From an uncultured Collinsella sp. (GTDB lineage Bacteria; Actinomycetota; Coriobacteriia; Coriobacteriales; Coriobacteriaceae), in assembly GCA_949285915.1 (NCBI GenBank), contig CASDZW010000013.1, forward strand, positions 5,783 to 69,782: 64,000 bases of DNA, in the 5' to 3' direction. This document shows positions 49,351-58,111 of the stretch, piece after piece. The notes beneath the pieces are model-generated. The model was not told where the DNA came from. It saw nothing but the letters and a program-made list of their open reading frames with translations, and did not search any database. A program made the translations under genes and the position numbers. Numbering within the stretch: position 1 is the first letter of the stretch; each line of letters starts with the position of its first letter.

Positions 49351-50161
49351 TACCACTGGCTACAAGCTCACTAAGGCTGACTTCCAGCAGATTAACCGTC
49401 GTAACCTTCTCGGCTTCCAGGCCGGTTGGAACTACGAGCGTATGCAGCACTCCGGTTACCTCTGGATCATCCTGCCCCAGCTCCGTAAGATCTACGGGGA
49501 CAACACCGAGGCCCTGAAGACCGCCGCCCGCACCCAGTGCGCCCCGTTCTTCAACACCTCGAACTTCCTGAACACCATCATCACGGGTATCGACCTTGCC
49601 CTCGAGGAGACCGACGGTCTCGACAGCCTCGAGACGGTCGCCTCGCTGAAGACCGGCCTCATGGGCCCGCTCGCCTCCATCGGCGACTCCATCTTCGGCT
49701 CCCTGCTCCCGACCATCTTCGGCGCTCTTGCCGCTAACATGGCCATGCAGGGCAACCCGCTCGGCATCTTCATCTGGATTGCCGTCAACATCGTGGTCGA
49801 CTGGTTCCGCTGCAAGCAGACCTACATCGCCTACGATCAGGGCATGAAGCTCGTCACCACGATGAGCGACCAGCTCAACGCCATCACCGACGCTGCCACC
49901 GTCATGGGTGTCTTCATGGTCGGCGCGCTGGTCTCCACCAACGTCGGCATCGTCATCACCGCCCCGATCGATCTGGGTGGCGTGACCGTCGATCTGCAGC
50001 ACATCGCCAACGTCATCTGCCCCAAGCTCGTGCCTGCGGCGCTCGTTGGCTTCGTGTACTGGCTGCTCGGCAAGAAGGGCATGACCTCGACCAAGGCGAT
50101 CTTCATCGTCCTGATCCTCGGCATCGTGCTCGGCGCTCTCGGCTGGGTTGCCAAGGGCTAA
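49340..50161 (+). CDS. PTS system mannose-family IID component
   Basis: The block LTKADFQQINRRNLLGFQAGWNYERMQHSGYLWIILP opens the IID family; ASIGDSIFGSLLPTIFGALAANMAMQG and the closing spans confirm it. Of the possible starts, ATG 49340 is best because GGAGGGAG lies 9 bases upstream; ATG 49331 would sit too close. With 273 residues it is full length. Together with IIC it forms the membrane channel for the galactoside. Confidence 0.94.
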   Translation: MSSNTTGYKLTKADFQQINRRNLLGFQAGWNYERMQHSGYLWIILPQLRKIYGDNTEALKTAARTQCAPFFNTSNFLNTIITGIDLALEETDGLDSLETVASLKTGLMGPLASIGDSIFGSLLPTIFGALAANMAMQGNPLGIFIWIAVNIVVDWFRCKQTYIAYDQGMKLVTTMSDQLNAITDAATVMGVFMVGALVSTNVGIVITAPIDLGGVTVDLQHIANVICPKLVPAALVGFVYWLLGKKGMTSTKAIFIVLILGIVLGALGWVAKG

Positions 50162-50233
50162 GACTATCTTGTCGCCTGTGCGGCGCTCCGCGCCTGTCGC
50201 TTGGGGCGCCGCACCCCGTTGCAAAACGGAAAG

Positions 50234-50301
50234 GAGCGGGCGCGCATCTCACGGTTGGAACGTTTTGTTCCCTCCCATTCTCCCGAGGTGCGCGCCCGCT
50301 C
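50234..50301 (+). terminator. Long-loop hairpin, possible attenuating terminator
   Basis: Perfect 13-base arms GAGCGGGCGCGCA and its complement enclose a 42-base loop, followed by TTTCG. It lies between the IID gene and the next gene and could partly stop transcription, leaving less mRNA for the distal genes. Confidence 0.55.
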
Positions 50302-50350
50302 TTTCGCAAGAAGGGGACGTTGTTAGACGACTCCGTAAGAAAGGTTCGAA

Positions 50351-50974
50351 GTGAGACCCGAAGTCATTGCCTTCATAGTGTTCCTCATTGTCTATTTCAT
50401 AGGCACCGAGGGCGCCAAGCGTTATTACAGTGCGCGTATCCAGGCGTTTCTGGCGACGGGGCTCTATGACGAGGCGCTCGACGAACTTAACAAGTTTCTC
50501 CCGCGCATTCTGCTCACCACCTTCACGCAGCACCAGTACCGCTTCCTTGCCCATGAGGGGCGCGGCGAGCGCGAGCTTGCCGAGCGCATGCTCGAGCTTC
50601 TGGTGCGTATGCGCAATTCCGCCAAGCGTCAGGCGCAGGTCGACGCGATGGCGTTCAACTATTACACCCGCGCCGGCAACAAGAAGCGCGCCAAGGAGCT
50701 TCTTGCCGACCTTAAGCAGGTCAAAGGTGCGGACCGTGCTCTTATCGCCGACTGCCAGCTGACCTACGAGATCGTCTTTGGGCATCGGCACGACATGATC
50801 GACAAGATGGAGTCGATGCTTCCCGGTGCAGACGAGGCGCTCACTGGCAAGCTGTATTTCCTGCTGGCAAAGCAGTATGCCAACGCCGGCAACAAGGAGC
50901 GCGCACGCAGCTATCGTGCTCGTTTTGACAAGCTGATGGAGGCGCAGCGCCCCGCCGCGCCCTCGCAGAGCTAA
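50351..50974 (+). CDS. Membrane-anchored helical protein inside the PTS operon
   Basis: This 207-residue protein starts at GTG behind AAGAAAGG. It has one N-terminal span (about 4-20, VIAFIVFLIVYFIGTEGA) and a helical body with TPR-like pairs (GLYDEALDELNKFLPRILL; AFNYYTRAGNKKRAKELLADLK; LAKQYANAGNKERARSYRARF). It separates IID from IIA in what is otherwise a standard gnb-type operon. No known function. It could scaffold a membrane complex with the PTS, but that is only inference from position. Confidence 0.72.
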   Translation: MRPEVIAFIVFLIVYFIGTEGAKRYYSARIQAFLATGLYDEALDELNKFLPRILLTTFTQHQYRFLAHEGRGERELAERMLELLVRMRNSAKRQAQVDAMAFNYYTRAGNKKRAKELLADLKQVKGADRALIADCQLTYEIVFGHRHDMIDKMESMLPGADEALTGKLYFLLAKQYANAGNKERARSYRARFDKLMEAQRPAAPSQS

Positions 50975-51092
50975 CGCGCCCACTTCGTGGCACCGCCGCG
51001 ACCTTAGGTTGGATAAACCCGGGAGTTCAGTTCCCGCAGATATAGGCATATGCCCCAGGCAAGTTGGGGTGTGTATAAAGGAGGTACCTCTT

Positions 51093-51527
51093 ATGATTGG
51101 ATTCATCCTTACGGGCCACGGCCACTTCTCGAACGGCCTCAAGAGCGCCATCGACATGGTCGCAGGCGAGCAGCCCGCTTTTGAGATCGTCCCCTTCGAG
51201 GGCGATAAGGCTGGCGAGTACGGTGACACCCTGCGCGCCGCGATCACCAAGATGCGCTCTGAGTGCGACGGTGTCCTCGTGTTCGTGGACCTGCTCGGCG
51301 GCACGCCCTTCAACCAGTCCATGCTCGTCTCGGCCGACGTTGACAACATGGCCGTTGTGGCAGGCACCAACCTGCCGATGCTCATCGAGCTCATCATGAC
51401 CCGCTCCAACTCCTCCGAGCTCGGCGAGCTCGTCGAGAAGGCGGTCCAGGTGGGTAAGGACGGCGTTATCACCATGGCGCTGCCCACCGCTGGCGCGGAC
51501 GATGACGACGAAGACGACGAGATGTAA
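51093..51527 (+). CDS. PTS system mannose-family IIA component
   Basis: This 144-residue cytoplasmic protein has the phospho-histidine in FILTGHGHFSNG (H9), and VFVDLLGGTPFNQS is the second family block. It ends with a very acidic tail, DDDDEDDEM. AAAGGAGG lies 7 bases before the ATG. It takes phosphate from HPr and gives it to IIB. Separation from IIB-IIC-IID by the anchored helical protein is unusual. Confidence 0.94.
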   Translation: MIGFILTGHGHFSNGLKSAIDMVAGEQPAFEIVPFEGDKAGEYGDTLRAAITKMRSECDGVLVFVDLLGGTPFNQSMLVSADVDNMAVVAGTNLPMLIELIMTRSNSSELGELVEKAVQVGKDGVITMALPTAGADDDDEDDEM

Positions 51528-51597
51528 GAACTGACACCTCGTGAGGGGGCGCCGCAAGCGCCCCCACCGTGCGTGCCCGATCATTCGGGAGAGAGCT

Positions 51598-52329
51598 ATG
51601 GCCATGCGAGCCAAGCGGCAGCCGCTCTACGACCAGCTCGTGGACATTCTGTCGGAGAAAATCGAATACGAGTACCGACCGGGCGACCTCATGCCCTCCG
51701 AGCGTGAGCTTTCCGAGCGCTACGGGCTTTCGCGCACCACGGTGCGCCTCGCCCTGCAGGAACTCGAGCGCCTGGGTCTCGTTGTGCGCCAGCACGGGCG
51801 CGGGACGTTTGTTGCGGACCGCTCCGCCCGCACGGCGAACTTGTTGCAGGCCTATAGCTTCACCGACCAGATGATTGAGATGGGCCGTGTGCCCGAGACG
51901 ACGATACTTGAGTTCAGCGAGCACGAGGCCGACGCCAAGATGGCCGAGTGCATGCAGATTCGCCCGGGCGACCGCATCTTCAAGCTCAAACGCCTGCGTT
52001 CCGCCGACGGCATGCCCATGATGGTCGAGCGCTCGTACCTTCCGGTGCGAAAGTTCCTCTCCCTCAAGCGCCCGCTTCTTGAGCGCAAGCCCCTCTACGA
52101 CATCATCGAGAAGGACTTCCACGAAGAGATCAGCGTGGCAGAGGAGGAGTTCTACGCAAGTATCGCACGCCCCGCCGACGCGCGCCTGCTGGGCATCGGC
52201 GAGAACGCTCCCGTGCTCGATTTGGTGCGCACCACCTATAACGTCAGCAACGAGGTCGTCGAGTACACGCTCTCCGTGGCGCGCGGCGACCAGTTCAAAT
52301 ACAAGGTCTACCACCACCGCAGAGATTAG
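51598..52329 (+). CDS. GntR-family (HutC-type) transcriptional regulator
   Basis: The N-terminal winged helix (YDQLVDILSEKIEYEYRPGDLMPSERELSERYGLSRTTVR, abridged as LMPSERELSERYGLSRTTVR) is followed by a UTRA sensor domain (about 95-240) with RSADGMPMMVERSYLP and VVEYTLSVARGDQFKY. HutC-type regulators sense sugar phosphates. By position it is the local repressor of the beta-galactosidase/PTS/agaS/nagA operon, like BgaR and GnbR in streptococci and lactobacilli; the effector is probably an amino-sugar phosphate. Confidence 0.92.
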   Translation: MAMRAKRQPLYDQLVDILSEKIEYEYRPGDLMPSERELSERYGLSRTTVRLALQELERLGLVVRQHGRGTFVADRSARTANLLQAYSFTDQMIEMGRVPETTILEFSEHEADAKMAECMQIRPGDRIFKLKRLRSADGMPMMVERSYLPVRKFLSLKRPLLERKPLYDIIEKDFHEEISVAEEEFYASIARPADARLLGIGENAPVLDLVRTTYNVSNEVVEYTLSVARGDQFKYKVYHHRRD

Positions 52330-52348
52330 CCAGAAAGGACTAAGAGAC

Positions 52349-53512
52349 ATGTTCGAGAAGAGTGTGGACGAGCTCAAGGCGCTCGGTGCCGACATCACCA
52401 CCGCCGAGATCGCCCAGCAGCCCGACCTCTGGGAGGACACCTTCCAGATCTACAGCGATAACAAGGCTGCCATCGAGAAGTTCCTCGCCGAGGCAAACGC
52501 CATGGGCGAGGGCCGCACCGTTGTGGTCTTCACCGGTGCCGGCACGTCCGACTACGTTGGCGACACCTGCGCGAGCTACCTCCGTCGCGCCGGTGACACC
52601 GACACCTACGACTTCAAGCCCATCGCGACGACCGACATCGTCTCCGCCCCGTATGACTGCCTGCGCGCCGACGACCCCACCATCGTGGTCTCCTTTGCGC
52701 GCTCGGGCAACAGCCCCGAGAGCCTTGCCGCCGTGCAGATTGCCAAGCAGGTCGTGAAGAACGTCAAGTTCCTGAACATCACCTGCGCGCCTGAAGGGCG
52801 TCTCGCTGTCGAGAGCGCCGACGACCCGGACGCGCTTACGCTCCTCATCCCGCGCGCCAACGACCGCGGCTTTGCCATGACGGGCAGCTTCAGCTGCATG
52901 ACGCTGCTCTCGACCCTCATCTTCGACACCGCCTCCGACGAGCAGAAGAAAGCTTGGGTCGACGAGATCGCCGCTATGGGCCGCGAGGTCATCGCGCGCG
53001 AGGACGAGGTCGCAGCGTTTTTGGCGGGCGACTTCAACCGCGTGACCTACCTCGGCTCCGGTGCCTTCACCGGCCTTGCCCAGGAGGCCCAGCTGAAGAT
53101 CCTCGAGCTCGCTCACGGTCTGGTGGCTACCTCTTGGGACAGCTGCATGGGCTACCGTCACGGACCCAAGAGCTTCGTTGACGACAAGACCCTCGTCTTT
53201 GTCTTTGTCAACAACGACCCCTACACCCGTCAGTACGACCTTGACATCCTGAACGAGATCGACGGCGACGGCATCGCCCAGAAGACCATCGCCATCCAGC
53301 AGGATGTGGCGCCCGCCTTTGAGCATGAGGCGTTCACCTTCTCTGGCCACGAGGCGCTGCCCGAGGGCTATCTTGCCCTGCCGTTCATCATGGTCGGCCA
53401 GACCGTGTCGCTTCTGAACTCGGTGCGCGTGGGCAACACGCCCGACACGCCGAGCCCCACCGGCACGGTGAACCGCGTCGTCAAGGGCGTGACGATTCAC
53501 CCGCTCGCGTAG
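52349..53512 (+). CDS. agaS: SIS-domain tagatose-6-phosphate aldose/ketose isomerase (AgaS)
   Basis: Two SIS domains are visible: VVFTGAGTSDYVGDTCASYL with FARSGNSPESLA, and YLGSGAFTGLAQEAQLKILEL with SWDSCMGYRHGPKS. In the Aga pathway AgaS deaminates galactosamine-6-phosphate and isomerises it to tagatose-6-phosphate. The protein has 387 residues as expected. AAAGGAC precedes the ATG, 19 bases after the regulator. A terminator separates it from nagA. Confidence 0.92.
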   Translation: MFEKSVDELKALGADITTAEIAQQPDLWEDTFQIYSDNKAAIEKFLAEANAMGEGRTVVVFTGAGTSDYVGDTCASYLRRAGDTDTYDFKPIATTDIVSAPYDCLRADDPTIVVSFARSGNSPESLAAVQIAKQVVKNVKFLNITCAPEGRLAVESADDPDALTLLIPRANDRGFAMTGSFSCMTLLSTLIFDTASDEQKKAWVDEIAAMGREVIAREDEVAAFLAGDFNRVTYLGSGAFTGLAQEAQLKILELAHGLVATSWDSCMGYRHGPKSFVDDKTLVFVFVNNDPYTRQYDLDILNEIDGDGIAQKTIAIQQDVAPAFEHEAFTFSGHEALPEGYLALPFIMVGQTVSLLNSVRVGNTPDTPSPTGTVNRVVKGVTIHPLA

Positions 53513-53534
53513 CGACGCATATCGGCAACGTTTT

Positions 53535-53579
53535 CGGCGCCCGCTCTGCCATACGGCGGGCGGGCGCCGGTTTGTTTTG
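53535..53579 (+). terminator. Intrinsic terminator between agaS and nagA
   Basis: CGGCGCCCGC and GCGGGCGCCG arms enclose a 15-base loop, followed by GTTTGTTTT. It would make nagA a separate or partly read-through transcript. Confidence 0.7.
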
Positions 53580-53649
53580 CCCCAATCGGGGTAGAGGCAG
53601 TGGTAGGAAGCGCGGCGGAGGGACGCCGCAAAGATGAGGAGGCATTTCG

Positions 53650-54819
53650 ATGCAGACGTTTGCAATCAAGGCGGATCGGTTCATCCTGCCCGGTTCGGTG
53701 GCGCAGGGCGGTTACCTCACGATCTGCGACGGGAAGTTTGGCTCTTGGAGCGCCGAGGAGCCGGCGTGCGAGGTGCGCGACTACACCGGGTGCATCGTCG
53801 CCCCGGGCCTGGTGGATACGCACATCCACGGCTTTTTCAACCATGCCACGACCGACCGCGAGGCAGCGGGTATCAACGCCTCCAGCGTCGAGCTCGCGCG
53901 CCGCGGCACGACCTGCTGGCTGCCGACGACCTTCACCGAGTCCGTCGACGAGATCGCCGACTCCTGCGCCGCTATTGCCGAGGCGGACGAGTCGCGCGGC
54001 GAGGACTTTGTGGGCGCGCATATCGGCGGTATCTACCTCGAGGGCCCGTTCTTCACGATGAAGCACGTCGGCGCCCAGAACCCGGTGTACCTGATCGAGC
54101 CCGATGTGGACGTCTTCCGCACCTGGCAGGAGAAGGCGGGCGACCGCATCGTCAAGAGCGCCCTGGCCGCCGAGCGCGACGCCGCGCCTGCGTACTGCGC
54201 CGCTCTCGATGAGATGGGCGTGGTCACCTCCATCGGCCACTCCGATGCGACCTACGACGAGGTGCTCGCCGCGGTGAACGCCGGTGCAAGCTGCTTTGTG
54301 CACACTTACAACGGCCAGCGCGGCCTGCATCACCGCGATCCCGGTGTGGTCGGCGCTGCTATGACCACGAACGGCACGTATGCCGAGATTATCTGCGACG
54401 GCCGCCATGTGACCCCTGCTGCCATCAAGGCGCTCGTGACGGCAAAGGGTTGGGACCACACGGTTCTCATCACCGACTGCCTGGGCTGCGGCGGTATGCC
54501 CGAGGGCGACTACATGTCTGGCGGCCTGCCCGTTGTGATGAAGGACGGCCTCTGCTACCTGCGCAACGAGGACGGAACCACGGGCTCCATCGCCGGCTCG
54601 GTCCTGACGCTCGCCGAGGGCGTTAAGAACATGGTCGACTGGCAGATCGTCACCGTCGAGCAGGCTGTCCGCATGGCCTCCGAGGTTGCGGCGCGCTCCG
54701 CCAAGATCGACGACAAGGTCGGCTTCATCAAGCCCGGCCGCAACGCCGACCTTACCATCTTCAACGGTGATATGACCTTGAACGACACCTACGTGAACGG
54801 TGTTTCGGTGACCGCGTAG
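53650..54819 (+). CDS. nagA: N-acetyl(galacto/gluco)samine-6-phosphate deacetylase
   Basis: The amidohydrolase-type barrel shows VDTHIHGFF, metal glutamate in YLEGPFF, histidines in SIGHSDAT and FVHTYNG and the catalytic aspartate in LITDCLGCGG. The 389-residue enzyme removes acetate from the amino-sugar phosphate brought in by the PTS, giving GalN-6-phosphate for AgaS or GlcN-6-phosphate. GAGGAGG stands 9-10 bases before the ATG. Confidence 0.93.
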   Translation: MQTFAIKADRFILPGSVAQGGYLTICDGKFGSWSAEEPACEVRDYTGCIVAPGLVDTHIHGFFNHATTDREAAGINASSVELARRGTTCWLPTTFTESVDEIADSCAAIAEADESRGEDFVGAHIGGIYLEGPFFTMKHVGAQNPVYLIEPDVDVFRTWQEKAGDRIVKSALAAERDAAPAYCAALDEMGVVTSIGHSDATYDEVLAAVNAGASCFVHTYNGQRGLHHRDPGVVGAAMTTNGTYAEIICDGRHVTPAAIKALVTAKGWDHTVLITDCLGCGGMPEGDYMSGGLPVVMKDGLCYLRNEDGTTGSIAGSVLTLAEGVKNMVDWQIVTVEQAVRMASEVAARSAKIDDKVGFIKPGRNADLTIFNGDMTLNDTYVNGVSVTA

Positions 54820-54892
54820 CTGCTCGGTACGCCATCGTGCGAGCGCTGCCGTTTGAACGCCGGCGCTCGCGCGCAAAGCTATCTCACCAAAC

Positions 54893-54942
54893 AAAACCTC
54901 CCGTCCTTTGACCCGTGGGGTCTAAAGGACGGGAGGTTTTTG
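54893..54942 (+). terminator. Bidirectional intrinsic terminator after nagA
   Basis: A 17-base perfect arm pair beginning AAAACCTCCCGTCC, extended by GACCC/GGGTC inside, ends in TTTTT, with AAAA on the other side. It ends nagA. The remaining 54943-55239 holds the long inverted repeat, the galT terminator and no gene. Confidence 0.9.
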
Positions 54943-54958
54943 TTCGTGGGAGGCGATG

Positions 54959-55122
54959 TGGTCAAATCACCCCGTGAGAGGGCATTTTGTGCGGGGCCGC
55001 AGAGCACAAGGAGGCGGATTACGGAGGCATCTGAACGGACGGAGGCTCCTTTGCGTGGCGGAATCGCTTCTCTTGGTTCATTTCGGTAGCTGGAAATGCC
55101 CTCTCACGGGGTGATTTGACCA
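54959..55122 (+). repeat. 164-base inverted repeat with 29-base perfect arms
   Basis: TGGTCAAATCACCCCGTGAG at the left end continues as AGGGCATTT and is matched exactly, in inverted orientation, by the right end; the arms are 29 bases long with no mismatch. The inner 106 bases have a small hairpin (TGTGCGGGGCCGCAGAGCACA region) and no reading frame. It sits between the nagA terminator and the galT terminator. It looks like a MITE-like element or a very long structured RNA; no direct repeats flank it. Confidence 0.85.
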
Positions 55123-55169
55123 TCTAGGTAAAGGTGAAGTAGGTGACAAGTTGCTGATGGCAAGAGCAA

Positions 55170-55200
55170 GGGCCGGGCATCCGCTTTGGATGCCCGGCCC
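55170..55200 (-). terminator. Intrinsic terminator of the gal operon
   Basis: Perfect 13-base arms GGGCCGGGCATCC and GGATGCCCGGCCC enclose 5 bases. On the minus strand the hairpin follows galT, with a T-poor tail TTGCTCTTGCC. Confidence 0.75.
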
Positions 55201-55239
55201 ACGGGTTCGATGCCTGTTGGCGGAGGGGATGGCAGCGCG

Positions 55240-56856
55240 CTACAGTGCGTCGATAAAGCGCTGCTGGGCGGCGCGGCCCGCCTCGTCCCACTTGTAGACG
55301 CCGGCGTCCTCGAGCACGTGCCCAAAGACTGCGCCCACCTCCTCGCGCAGGATGGTGTCCACATCGCCCGAAGCGATCTCCTGGGCGCGGCGCGCATACA
55401 CGCCGCTCGCCCATGTGGCGTGCGAGGAGCACGCGGGGTCCGCCTCAAGCGCGGCAAGAACGTCGATGGCGGAGGAGCCGGCCTCTACCGCAGCGCTTAG
55501 GTGCGCGCCCACAGCGGCAAGCTCGTCTTTCAGACGTGCCGGCAGAATCGCGAGGCCCATGACCTCGATGAGGCCGATATTCTCCTTCTTGATGTGGTGG
55601 TACTCCGCATGCGGGTGGAAGACACCCAGAGGGTTCTCGTCGCTTGTGATGTTGCAGCGAAGTGCGAGGTACGCCTCGTAGCGGTCGCCACCAACGTTGC
55701 CGGCGCCGTCCACACGGCGGATGACCGGCGTGACCGTGTTGTGCGCAACACCGTCGGGGGTATGCGCGACAATCCCCACGGACTCGTCCGACCAGCTGCG
55801 CCACGTATCGATTACGTGCACGCATGCGTCAAGCAGGCGGGCACGGTCCGCGCCGCGCAGGCGCAGCACCGAGAGCGGCCAGGTGAGCACCGCGCCCTCG
55901 ATATCCTCAAAGCCGGGCATGGTGAAGGTCGACGCGACCTCGGCATGCATCATGGGGAACTCGTGCGCGCCGCCCTGGAAATGGTCGTGCGAGAGAATCG
56001 ATCCGCCCACGATGGGCAAGTCGGCATTAGAGCCGATGAAGTAGTGGGGGAGTGTGTCGACAAAGTCGAGCAGGCACGTCAAGCTCGCGCGGTCGATGTG
56101 CATGGGCCGGTGGTGCGCGCTCATGGCAATGCAGTGCTCGTTAAAGTACGCGTAGGGGCTGTACTGGAACCCCCAGCGCTCTCCGCCGAGCTCGATCGGC
56201 ACGATACGGAGGTTTTGGCGCGCGGGGTGGTCGCCCGAGGGGCTCGCGGCGCCGCGGCCGGAGTAGCCTTCGTTCTCGATGCAGAGCTGGCAGGCGGGAT
56301 ACTTCTCGCCGGTGTTCTTGGCGGCACCTGCCGCGGCGATGTCGCGCGGGTCCTTCTCGGGCTTGGAGAGGTTGATGGTGATCTCCAAGTCGCCCCAGCG
56401 GGTGGGCGTGGTCCAAGCGATGTTGCGCGCAATGGCGCTACGGCGCACGTAGCCGGCGTCGCAGCACAGGCGGTAGAACCAGTCGGTTGCGGCCTTGGGG
56501 CCGCCTGCGGCTTCATGCTCGGCCCACGCTGCGGCAATGGCAGAGGGGCGGGGCATGAGGGCGCCCATGACGCGCATGGCGGCGCGGTCGTGTCCGGTCG
56601 AGGTGTCCTCTACGCGTCCCTGCGCCGCGGCAACCTCAGCAAGCAGGGCAAGCGCGGCATCGAGGTCAAAATCGTCGGCGGGTGCAGCGTCGGCGAGCAC
56701 CCATCCCTCCGCGGGCGCGGGACCCTCGGCACCGATCGTGTCGAGCACGGTGTTGTAGGCCCAGATGCGGTCCGCAGCGTCGATCATGCCTGTGGTGCAG
56801 GCGTAGTCAACAAGCGAGCACACGCAGGCGCGCAGGTCGTTTTCGGTTACAGCCAT
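55240..56856 (-). CDS. galT: UDP-glucose-hexose-1-phosphate uridylyltransferase (GalT, class II)
   Basis: The 538-residue protein is of the long Gram-positive GalT type, with PTRWGDLEITINLSKPEKDPRDI, RIVPIELGGERWGFQYSPYAYF and the catalytic ILSHDHFQGGAHEFPM (H-D-H). It swaps UMP between UDP-glucose and galactose-1-phosphate. The ATG lies within the galK end (10-base overlap), so the two are coupled. It is the last gene of galM-galK-galT. Confidence 0.94.
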   Translation of the reverse strand: MAVTENDLRACVCSLVDYACTTGMIDAADRIWAYNTVLDTIGAEGPAPAEGWVLADAAPADDFDLDAALALLAEVAAAQGRVEDTSTGHDRAAMRVMGALMPRPSAIAAAWAEHEAAGGPKAATDWFYRLCCDAGYVRRSAIARNIAWTTPTRWGDLEITINLSKPEKDPRDIAAAGAAKNTGEKYPACQLCIENEGYSGRGAASPSGDHPARQNLRIVPIELGGERWGFQYSPYAYFNEHCIAMSAHHRPMHIDRASLTCLLDFVDTLPHYFIGSNADLPIVGGSILSHDHFQGGAHEFPMMHAEVASTFTMPGFEDIEGAVLTWPLSVLRLRGADRARLLDACVHVIDTWRSWSDESVGIVAHTPDGVAHNTVTPVIRRVDGAGNVGGDRYEAYLALRCNITSDENPLGVFHPHAEYHHIKKENIGLIEVMGLAILPARLKDELAAVGAHLSAAVEAGSSAIDVLAALEADPACSSHATWASGVYARRAQEIASGDVDTILREEVGAVFGHVLEDAGVYKWDEAGRAAQQRFIDAL

Positions 56857-58052
56857 GCGGCGGTCGCCCCTTCCTCGGAGATGACGTAGTGGCGGCATGC
56901 GCCCTCGCCAAGCCAGGCGTTCATCTGGGAGATGAAGGCGTCGACCATATCAACCGGCACGAAGCACTGGATTGAGCCGCCAAAGCCGCCGCCGTGGATG
57001 CGGATGGCGCCGCGCCCGTCGAGCAGGCGTTCTGCCATGCCGAGGGCGAGCATCGCGGGCTGGTACGCGCCGCCGGTGGAGACGTTCTGCAAGAACATGC
57101 CCGAGCTCGCGCCCGAGTCACGGGTGAGCTTGAGGAACGCGTCGATGTCGCCGGCGTTCAGGACCTCCCAGCGACGGTCGACAAGGTCGTTCTCGTACCA
57201 GTAGTGAATCGCGCGCAAAAGGGCGCGGTCGCCGAGCTTCTCGCGCAGCGTCGGGAGCTCGCGGTCAAAGGCGGCAGGGTCGACCTCGCAGAGGCGCTCG
57301 GCGCCAAACTCGCGGGCAACCTGCTGCATCTCAACGGGAACGGCGGCGTAGTCGTCGGTAAAGGCGCTGTGGTCGCATCCCACGTTCACGAGGCAGAGCG
57401 CGTAGCCCGCGGCGTCAAAGTCAAAGTCGAGCTTAGCGGTCTTGGGCTCGGCCTCCTCAAAGTCCATGTAGGCGAGGCCGCCCATGCACACGGCGAGCTG
57501 GTCCATCAAACCGCAGGGCTTGCCAAAGTAGCGGTTCTCGGCAATCTGGCTCATCTGGGCGAGCTCCACCGGCGTGATGGCGCGCCCGGGCCAGAGCGCC
57601 TCCATGGCACGACCGTATGCGGCCTCGACCGCGGCCGAACTGGAGAGGCCGCCGCCAGAGGGAACGGTGCACACAAAGGCAAAGTCAAAGCCCTCGGGCG
57701 TGCGACCGGTCTCGGCAAGAGCGTGTGCCATGCCGCGCACGAGGCTTGCCGAGGAGACCTTCTCGTCCTCACGCGGCTCAAGCGAGTCGAGCGTGATTTC
57801 AAACGTGGGGAAGCCCTCGTCGGCCACGCGGATCTTGTTGGTGCCGTTGGCGACAGCGATGCCAAAGACCGCGACGTTCACGGCGCCGGCGATAACGTGG
57901 CCGCCCTCGTGGTCGGTGTGGTTGCCGGCGATCTCGGAGCGACCGGGAGCGTAGACGGCAAGCTGGCGGGCGTCTGCCGCCGGCGCGCCAAACTCCTCCT
58001 CAAAAAGTGCCCGGGCGCGGGCGAACTCGGGGGCTTGCGTGAAGTCGGACAT
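56847..58052 (-). CDS. galK: Galactokinase
   Basis: The GHMP-kinase fold is complete: substrate motif APGRSEIAGNHTDHEGG (asparagine where the family usually has glutamate in IGEHTDYNGG), ATP motif VPSGGGLSSSAAVEAA and IHGGGFGGSIQ. The 401-residue enzyme phosphorylates galactose with ATP. It starts 59 bases after galM; AAAGGAAGGATC precedes the ATG. The galT start overlaps its stop. Confidence 0.95.
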   Translation of the reverse strand: MSDFTQAPEFARARALFEEEFGAPAADARQLAVYAPGRSEIAGNHTDHEGGHVIAGAVNVAVFGIAVANGTNKIRVADEGFPTFEITLDSLEPREDEKVSSASLVRGMAHALAETGRTPEGFDFAFVCTVPSGGGLSSSAAVEAAYGRAMEALWPGRAITPVELAQMSQIAENRYFGKPCGLMDQLAVCMGGLAYMDFEEAEPKTAKLDFDFDAAGYALCLVNVGCDHSAFTDDYAAVPVEMQQVAREFGAERLCEVDPAAFDRELPTLREKLGDRALLRAIHYWYENDLVDRRWEVLNAGDIDAFLKLTRDSGASSGMFLQNVSTGGAYQPAMLALGMAERLLDGRGAIRIHGGGFGGSIQCFVPVDMVDAFISQMNAWLGEGACRHYVISEEGATAAWL

Positions 58053-58111
58053 GGGCGATCCTTCCTTTCGGGGCCCTGCGGGGCCGCTTGTGTGACTGGT
58101 GAATGAGGCGC

